From contig NZ_JACBZR010000001.1 in the NCBI RefSeq assembly GCF_013408335.1, forward strand, positions 372,001 through 436,000: DNA of 64,000 nucleotides, given 5' to 3'. This document shows, one piece after another, positions 58,778 to 64,000 of this stretch. Source of the DNA: Nocardioides panzhihuensis. GTDB lineage: Bacteria; Actinomycetota; Actinomycetes; Propionibacteriales; Nocardioidaceae. The notes beneath the pieces are model-generated. The model was given only the letters and a program-made list of their open reading frames with translations. It searched no databases and was not told the origin of the DNA. Numbering within the stretch: the stretch's first letter is position 1; every line of letters starts with the position of its first letter. The position numbers and the translations under genes are program-made.

Positions 58778-59797
58778 CTAGGTTCTCTGGAGGGATGAGG
58801 AAGATGGTTCGCGGGCGGCGCTGGTGGTCCAGTGCGGGAACGGGAAGTCGAAGACGCCGCGGGTCCGGGCGGTGATCAGCCGGTCGAGAGCCAATGCCAG
58901 CAGGATCGCGAAGAGGGCCAGCAGCGGCACCGCGACCAGGCCGGTGCCCGGCGGCCAGTCGATGCCGCGGTCGGTCAGCAGCGCGGCGGCAGCCGTGACC
59001 GGGAAGGCGTGCACGACATAGATCGGGAGGGTTCGGGTGCCGAGGTGGCGTACGAAGCCGAGCGCGGGAATCCGGGCGATCATCACCCCGAGCCCGCAGC
59101 CTGCGGCGACCGCGAGCAGTCCCAGCATCGGCCGTACGAAGATGATCCGGTCGTCGGCGACGTAGAGGAAGAACCCCAGAACCAAGACGTACGCCACGCC
59201 GGCCCCGACCACGTGAACCGGCCGCATCCGCGGCACGGCCGAGCGCACCGCGGGTGCGGCGCGGGAGGCCAGCACGAAGAAGAACCAGTAGCGGAACGTC
59301 TTGTCCCAGGGGATGTCGCCGGTGGAGACGAGCCCGGAGGCGAAGACGGCGGAGCAGATCAGCGCGGTCCCGACGACGAGCCACGCCGGAAGCCGACGGG
59401 TCAGCCATCCGACGAGCGTGAACAGAGTCAGCGTGTAGAGGAACCAGAGGTAGACGTTCGGCTCGATCAGCACCAGGGCTATCGAGGCGAACGCCTCAGG
59501 CGGGGGGTGCGGCAGCAGCGCGCGGAAGGTGCCGAGGAGGACGCACCACAGAACGTAGAGGTAGATCAGGTTCAGGCACCGAGTGCGCAGCACCTCACGC
59601 AGCGGGCGGGCGAGCAGCGAAGGCGCGAGGAGGCCGGAGAGGAAGAAGAACAGCGGCATCCGGAAGGTGTCGAGGGTATAGGCCAGCCGCGTCCAGGGGC
59701 CGGCGAGGCCGACCAGGTCGAGGTTGATCACGGCATGGAAGAGCACCACGAGGATGATCGCCAGGCCGCGCGCGGAGTCGATCCAGCCTTCACGCAT
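58778..59797 (-). CDS. Acyltransferase family 3 (OafA/WecH-like) membrane protein
   Basis: A 339-residue protein with about 10 helices. WIDSARGLAIILVVLFHAVINL holds the motif R-G-x-A-x5-H with the essential His, and RMPLFFFLSGLLAP follows as in the Acyl_transf_3 family. Members O-acetylate or succinylate sugars on the membrane or secreted polymer. ATG 59797 was chosen over 59842 because GGAGG lies 8 bp upstream and the fold begins there. It overlaps the upstream polymerase by 8 bp and is 16 bp from the CapK-like gene. Confidence 0.9.
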   Translation of the reverse strand: MREGWIDSARGLAIILVVLFHAVINLDLVGLAGPWTRLAYTLDTFRMPLFFFLSGLLAPSLLARPLREVLRTRCLNLIYLYVLWCVLLGTFRALLPHPPPEAFASIALVLIEPNVYLWFLYTLTLFTLVGWLTRRLPAWLVVGTALICSAVFASGLVSTGDIPWDKTFRYWFFFVLASRAAPAVRSAVPRMRPVHVVGAGVAYVLVLGFFLYVADDRIIFVRPMLGLLAVAAGCGLGVMIARIPALGFVRHLGTRTLPIYVVHAFPVTAAAALLTDRGIDWPPGTGLVAVPLLALFAILLALALDRLITARTRGVFDFPFPHWTTSAAREPSSSSLQRT

Positions 59798-61160
59798 GCC
59801 GCGGTCCTCCGGCGAGGTAGCGGCGGCGAGCTCGCCGGCCACGACTCGACCGGCGCGCCCCCGGCGCGGGTGACATCTGCACCGACGGAGTCGGCTCGGC
59901 GGCCGTCTCCTTGCGTTGGAGCAGGAACACCCCGAGCGCCAGCGCGAGCGCCGGCAGTGAGCTGATGATCGGCCCGAAGAAGAGGTTCCAGCCCAGTTGC
60001 AGGGCGAGGAAGATGCCGAGGGCGGTGCCGGTGCGGTGCGCCAGGCTGCGGCCGAGATAGCCGGTGGCGAGCCACAGCAGCCACCCAGACAGGACCAGCC
60101 CGGCCAGACCGAACCAGATCCAGAGGTCGCCGATCAGCGAGTGCACCTCGATCCGGGTGCCGAACATGTAGTGCTCGACGTAGCCGTTGTCCGGGTCATA
60201 GCCGAGCGCCGACATGCCCTGTTTGGCGGCCTGCATGTCGGTCGGCGTCGCCATGACGCCGGCACCGTAGCCGAGCGGCTCGTGGAGCATGAGAGCGACC
60301 GTGGCCCCGATCTCGGGCCGGCCACCGAGGATGAGCGATCCCGCTGTCTGCACCTGCAGCTCGGTGCGCTCTTGCGCAGACTGGCCTAGGTAACCCTCCA
60401 GCGCTGCCCCTTCGAGCGCGCGGTAGAGCCCGAGTCCGAGTGCGCCGACCAACACCAGCGAGAGCAGCACGGAGGTCGACTTCTTCGCCGTCGCCGGGCG
60501 GTGCTGCCACACCAGCAGCACCGCGGTCATGATCAAGAATGCACTCATCGATCGGGCCCCCGAGAGTGCGGTGACCCCAGTGAGCGCCCCGAGCGTGACG
60601 AGCTCGGCCAGGAGTTGCTTTCGTGGGCGCTGCTTGATCATCAGACACGCCCCCAGGAGGAGCATCGTCGACGGCATCGAGAAGCCGAACCGCCACGGGT
60701 CCTCGGCGAACCGCGAGTTCATCGTCGCCGTCATGAACGAGCCGACGGCGTAGAGGCACACCACGACCCCCGGCGACAGCACGCGCTGTGCCCACAGCAG
60801 CGCCCCGACGCACATCGCGGCCGAGACGACCGGCAGCAGCTCGAACAGCACGCCGGCTTCGGTCGGCGGGTGGGTCGCCGAGCGCCAGGTAGCGAGCGCC
60901 AGAGCGGAGATGAAACAGGCAAGAAGCAGTACGCCGCCCAGGACTGCCCCGCGATATCGGCTCGCTTCCCGGATCCAGATCGGTGCGAGGGCCGCCCCGA
61001 CGAGGCCGCCGACCGTCAGCCCTCTGACCAGGCCGTAGTCGGTCCCCGCGAGGAACGCCGCCGCTCCGGCCAGCAGCGCGGCGAGCACCTCCCAGCCGGT
61101 GCGCTCAGCGTGCTGGGTGCGCTGGGTGCGCGGAGAGCGCACCGCGGTCGCGACCGCCAC
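59790..61160 (-). CDS. Wzy/O-antigen-ligase-like polysaccharide polymerase (second copy)
   Basis: A 456-residue membrane protein with about 11-12 helices. The large outer loop near residues 285-345 ends EVHSLIGDLWIWFGLAGLVLSG, the Wzy_C/WaaL-type His followed by a Gly-rich helix. The C-terminus is basic and disordered. It should polymerise lipid-linked units or ligate polymer. The GTG start lies 2 bp after the kinase stop, so the two are tightly linked with the Wzz-like part of that kinase. It differs from the polymerase at 11667-12995. Confidence 0.83.
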   Translation of the reverse strand: MAVATAVRSPRTQRTQHAERTGWEVLAALLAGAAAFLAGTDYGLVRGLTVGGLVGAALAPIWIREASRYRGAVLGGVLLLACFISALALATWRSATHPPTEAGVLFELLPVVSAAMCVGALLWAQRVLSPGVVVCLYAVGSFMTATMNSRFAEDPWRFGFSMPSTMLLLGACLMIKQRPRKQLLAELVTLGALTGVTALSGARSMSAFLIMTAVLLVWQHRPATAKKSTSVLLSLVLVGALGLGLYRALEGAALEGYLGQSAQERTELQVQTAGSLILGGRPEIGATVALMLHEPLGYGAGVMATPTDMQAAKQGMSALGYDPDNGYVEHYMFGTRIEVHSLIGDLWIWFGLAGLVLSGWLLWLATGYLGRSLAHRTGTALGIFLALQLGWNLFFGPIISSLPALALALGVFLLQRKETAAEPTPSVQMSPAPGARRSSRGRRARRRYLAGGPRHA

Positions 61161-61162
61161 GG

Positions 61163-62584
61163 TCAGCTCCCGGCGGCGGGGTAGCCCTGCTGGCGCGGTT
61201 CCCGGTGGCGTACGACGGCGGCGAGGAGGCGGGCGAACCAGCTCTGCTCCGGCTGCCCGTAGTAGGTGTGCGCGGCGGTGTCGCGGACCTGGTTGGCGAC
61301 GATGCCGAGACAGCGGGCGTCGACGGCCTCGAGACTGTCGATGGCCTCGAGCACCTGCGGGCGGTGGATCGTACGGCAGTTGGCGACCACCAGGGCACCG
61401 TCGGTCAGCCGCGACAGGATCGCGCCGTCTGCGACCGGAAGCAGCGGCGGGGAGTCGAGGATGACCACGTCGTAGCCGGCGCGCGCCTCCTCCAGCAGGG
61501 CGGCCATCCGGGGCGAGCCGATCAGCTGGGCGGGGTTGGGCGGGATCTCGCCCATGGTGAGCACGTGCAGGTTCGCATCTCCCCAGACCTGGATGACGTC
61601 GTCGAGCTCGACCTTCCCGATCAGCACCGTCGTCAGCCCGGCCGCGCCCTCCAGACCGCAGTAGTCGGCGACCGCCGGACGGCGCATGTCGGCGTCGATG
61701 AGCAGCACGCGCTGGCCCTGCTCGGCGATCGCCAGGGCCAGGTTGATCGATGTCGTCGACTTGCCCTCACCGCCGATCGAGGAGGTCACGACCATGGAGC
61801 GGACCCGAGAGGAGGCATCGAGGAACTGCAGGTTGGTCTGCAGTCTCCGATAGGCCTCCGAGGCGACGTTGTGCGGATCGATCGCGGTGATCGCACCGCG
61901 GGCGCGCCGCTGGCCCCGGCGCCGGGGGATCGCCCCAAGGAGACCCACGTCGGTGAGCTGCTCGATCTCGGCAGCGGTCCTGACCCGCGTGTCCAGAAGG
62001 GCGCGGACCACGGCGATCACGACCCCGAGGCCGAAGCCGCCGGTGAAGCCGACCAGAGCGGCCAGCCGCGTACGTGGTGCGAACGCCTCTTCGGGCGGGT
62101 CGGCTCGGGCGACCACGGTCACCTCGACCGCGGACTTCTTGTTGGAGCTGGGGGAGAGGTTGGTGATCGTGGTGGTGAGCTCGTCGGCGACCGAGTTGGC
62201 GAGGTCCGAGGCGCCGGTGCTGGTCGTCGCCACCGCGTCGATCTCGATGATCACGGTGTCGAGCGGGTTCTCGGCGGTGATCTCCTCGGCCAGCTCCTTG
62301 GACGTCGTGTCGAGGTCGAGGTCGTAGATGACCTGGTCGAGCACCACCGGCATCGTGGCCAGCTTGGCGTAGGACTGGACGATCTCCTGGGTGAACGTCG
62401 AGCCCTGGACCAGCTCCTGGGTCGTCGCGCCGCGCGCGATCGAGACGAAGACGGTGCTCTGGGCGCGGTACTGCGGCGGGCTCGCGTGCGCCTGCGCGAA
62501 GGCCGCGCTGGCGCCGATGATCGCGAGCGCAGCGACGATGTACCAGCGCTTTCGCAGGGCTGCGACGTAGTCGCGCAGGTCCAA
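61163..62584 (-). CDS. Wzz-domain tyrosine kinase (BY-kinase, CpsCD/Wzc-like)
   Basis: A 473-residue protein. MDLRDYVAALRKRW and helix 1 begin the Wzz domain, helix 2 ends near residue 195, and a cytoplasmic BY-kinase follows: Walker A GGEGKSTT (Lys275), Walker A' LLIDADMRRP (Asp297, Asp299) and Walker B YDVVILDSPP. The C-terminal tail has only three tyrosines (HTYYGQ and GYP), fewer than proteobacterial Wzc. It controls chain length through phosphorylation cycles and is divergent from a tyrosine phosphatase gene. The start is TTG at 62584 with GGAG 7 bp upstream. Confidence 0.92.
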   Translation of the reverse strand: MDLRDYVAALRKRWYIVAALAIIGASAAFAQAHASPPQYRAQSTVFVSIARGATTQELVQGSTFTQEIVQSYAKLATMPVVLDQVIYDLDLDTTSKELAEEITAENPLDTVIIEIDAVATTSTGASDLANSVADELTTTITNLSPSSNKKSAVEVTVVARADPPEEAFAPRTRLAALVGFTGGFGLGVVIAVVRALLDTRVRTAAEIEQLTDVGLLGAIPRRRGQRRARGAITAIDPHNVASEAYRRLQTNLQFLDASSRVRSMVVTSSIGGEGKSTTSINLALAIAEQGQRVLLIDADMRRPAVADYCGLEGAAGLTTVLIGKVELDDVIQVWGDANLHVLTMGEIPPNPAQLIGSPRMAALLEEARAGYDVVILDSPPLLPVADGAILSRLTDGALVVANCRTIHRPQVLEAIDSLEAVDARCLGIVANQVRDTAAHTYYGQPEQSWFARLLAAVVRHREPRQQGYPAAGS

Positions 62585-62720
62585 CAGGTCACTCCGTCCG
62601 ATGTCTTTGCCAGGGCGTCCATCCGCGACTCATCCGCCCGGCAGGGCAGGGGAGGTCCACGGGGGCCATCGCACATCCTCACCCGGTTCCGGGGGCGACA
62701 GGGCCGAGCGGCCGTCACGT

Positions 62721-62736
62721 TCCCCCAAATGGGGGA
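62721..62736. promoter_or_regulatory. EPS palindrome motif copy 10 (TCCCCCAAATGGGGGA)
   Basis: A nearly perfect palindrome broken only at the central AAAT, placed midway between the kinase start (62584) and phosphatase start (62868), about 140 bp from each. Confidence 0.6.
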
Positions 62737-62867
62737 TTGATCTGCCGTTGGTTTCGGGGGTCGTGCGTGGACTGCGTAATGTCTGTTCGTCACGTTCGGG
62801 GGGTCCGCTGCGTGGATGTGCGGTTCACGCTCGAGAATCGTCAGGCAACTGTTCGAAGGTAGGCAGG

Positions 62868-63602
62868 ATGGACTCCGCGACGATCCTGGTCGTCTGCACC
62901 GGGAACATACGACGCTCGCCGGCGATCGAGGCGATGCTCCGTGAGGGCGTCGGCCAGATCGGTGGCCTCGCCCGGCACGGCATCACGGTGATCTCGGCCG
63001 GCAGCGAGGCGCTCGAGGGCTACGACATGGACTCGATGATCGCCTCCGAGGTGGCTCTCGCCGGGACCAGGCTGACCAGGCATCAGGCCTACCGTCTCGA
63101 CGTCGCCGACATCGAGCGTGCCGATCTGATCATCACGGCCGAGCGGTCCCATCGCAGCGACGTCGCACGGCTGGTGCCCTCGGCCGTCAAACGGACGTTC
63201 ACGCTCGTCGAGCTCGCCGCGCTCAGCGATCTGCTGGGACGCGCGGCCCTGGGCGGCCCCACGGGTTCGGAGGCGGATGCGGCAGCCCGGCTGCGTGCGC
63301 TGGTCCAGCTCGCGCCGCTGCAGCGGACCCGGCGGCGGATCCGGCGGCCGGCCGACGACGACCTTCTCGACCTGCGGAGGCGATCACCGCGCGAGGCGCG
63401 GCGGCTGGTGACCGAGGCGCGTGGCCATGTCGAGACGCTGCTGCGGGTTCTGGAGCCGAGCCTGTCGCTGGTCAACAGGCCTCAGCGACCCGTCGCCCCT
63501 CCTGTCGCCCATCCTGTCGCCGCTCCCACCTTCGACTCGTCCGACGAACCGAACGAGTCGACCCAGCCCCGCTCCGTGCACTCCACCCGGTCGGCGGGTT
63601 GA
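62868..63602 (+). CDS. Low-molecular-weight protein tyrosine phosphatase with long C-terminus
   Basis: A 244-residue protein. ILVVCTGNIRRSP is the P-loop with nucleophile Cys10 and Arg16 (C-x5-R-S). The first 150 residues match LMW-PTPs such as Wzb/PtpA, but the usual Asp-Pro general-acid motif near residue 120-170 is not found; DDDLLDLRRRSPREARR is the closest candidate. About 60 residues of Pro/Ser-rich tail follow. It probably dephosphorylates the divergent BY-kinase. The ATG at 62868 was chosen by the start of homology; upstream in-frame starts have no support. Confidence 0.83.
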   Translation: MDSATILVVCTGNIRRSPAIEAMLREGVGQIGGLARHGITVISAGSEALEGYDMDSMIASEVALAGTRLTRHQAYRLDVADIERADLIITAERSHRSDVARLVPSAVKRTFTLVELAALSDLLGRAALGGPTGSEADAAARLRALVQLAPLQRTRRRIRRPADDDLLDLRRRSPREARRLVTEARGHVETLLRVLEPSLSLVNRPQRPVAPPVAHPVAAPTFDSSDEPNESTQPRSVHSTRSAG

Positions 63603-63624
63603 CCGAGACCGGTTTGGCGGCGAG

Positions 63625-63637
63625 TTAGGTTTGCCTA
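63625..63637 (+). promoter_or_regulatory. IdeR/DtxR-type iron box (TTAGGTTTGCCTA)
   Basis: The sequence matches the first 13 positions of the TTAGGTTAGSCTAACCTAA iron box closely and ends just before the ATG at 63639. It probably represses the siderophore-interacting protein gene when iron is plentiful. The second half of the box is weak. Confidence 0.6.
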
Positions 63638-63638
63638 C

Positions 63639-64000
63639 ATGAGTCGACCCGCGAAGCCCGAGACCGTCCTCGTCGTCACCGCCACCGAGCAGCTCGGCCC
63701 GACGATGATCCGGGTGAGCTTCCGCTCGGAGGACCTGAGCGCCTTCTCGTCGAGCGTCTTCACCGACCGCTACGTGAAGCTCTCCATCCCTCGGGAGCCC
63801 GGCTCGGCTGACGACGCTCCCGTGGTGCGCACCTACACCGCGCTCAACCCGTCGGTCGAGGACGGCACTCTCGACATCGACTTCGTCGTCCACGGCACCG
63901 AGGGGTACGCGGGTCCCTGGGCCGTCGCGGCGGAGCCCGGTGACACCCTCCTGGCTCTCGGCCCCGGCGGCGCCTACGCGCCCGACCCGGAGGCCGACTG
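63639..64000 (+). CDS. Siderophore-interacting protein / FAD-binding ferric reductase (partial)
   Basis: 120 codons to the right edge. TMIRVSFRSEDLSAF, FTDRYVKLSIPRE, VVRTYTALN (the FAD-binding RTYT motif) and IDFVVHGTEGYAGPWAVAAEPGD match the SIP/ViuB family, which reduces ferric siderophores in the cytoplasm using NAD(P)H. The NAD-binding half is beyond the window. An iron box just upstream agrees with the role. It is not part of the EPS locus. Confidence 0.9.
   Translation, partial: MSRPAKPETVLVVTATEQLGPTMIRVSFRSEDLSAFSSSVFTDRYVKLSIPREPGSADDAPVVRTYTALNPSVEDGTLDIDFVVHGTEGYAGPWAVAAEPGDTLLALGPGGAYAPDPEAD

Noticed and set aside
1..64000. tRNA genes, insertion sequences, integrases or attachment sites
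   Set aside because: None could be recognised by reading; the borders of the accessory blocks remain undefined.

Overview
This 64-kb window comes from a high-GC Gram-positive bacterium, most likely an actinomycete near Nocardioides or other Propionibacteriales. I infer this from the GC-rich third codon positions, frequent GTG/TTG starts, an IdeR/DtxR-type iron box, and the style of the glycosyltransferases and RHS proteins. No rRNA, tRNA, integrase or transposase was recognised. Both ends are cut inside genes: an ArsR-type regulator at the left and a siderophore-interacting protein at the right.

Most of the window (about 0.4-36 kb and 51.7-63.6 kb) is one large exopolysaccharide (EPS) locus. 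At 0.4-7 kb, two DegT aminotransferases, a Gfo/Idh/MocA oxidoreductase, an SDR epimerase and a NeuD-type acetyltransferase probably make an N-acylated amino-sugar nucleotide. Glycosyltransferases are spread over 5.8-8.5, 16.7-17.7, 21.6-24.2, 29.5-31.4, 32.3-33.4 and 56.5-57.4 kb. Export and polymerisation genes come in duplicate: two flippases, two Wzy/O-antigen-ligase-like proteins and three Wzz-type proteins, one fused to a tyrosine kinase that lies divergent from a low-molecular-weight tyrosine phosphatase. Secreted accessory proteins include three right-handed beta-helix proteins, a polysaccharide deacetylase and two paralogous beta-propeller-like proteins. A small module at 17.7-21.5 kb (GNAT, type III PLP decarboxylase, acyl carrier protein, AMP-forming ligase) looks like a carrier-protein route for adding an acyl or amino-acyl group.

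Two accessory blocks interrupt the EPS locus. At 24.2-29.3 kb there are three MFS efflux genes (one close to Cmx chloramphenicol exporters, with a leader ORF and hairpin) and an MmyB-like regulator next to a long palindromic operator. At 36.4-51.4 kb a giant LamG-repeat surface protein is followed by a 2348-residue RHS/Hint polymorphic toxin with an Ntox21-like C-terminus and an overlapping, AT-richer putative immunity gene.

The most notable observation is a 16-bp palindrome, consensus TCCCCnnATnnGGGGA. It occurs in ten intergenic regions, all at EPS-associated promoters, and often sits about 60 bp from both start codons of a divergent pair. It is absent from the efflux block. I read it as the operator or promoter signature of an EPS regulon. 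Other points of interest are a 60-bp repeat expanded in frame inside an aminotransferase, related 22-bp repeats read through in two other proteins, a head-to-head 21-bp repeat array between two MFS genes, and convergent gene pairs whose two stop codons lie in opposite arms of one palindrome.
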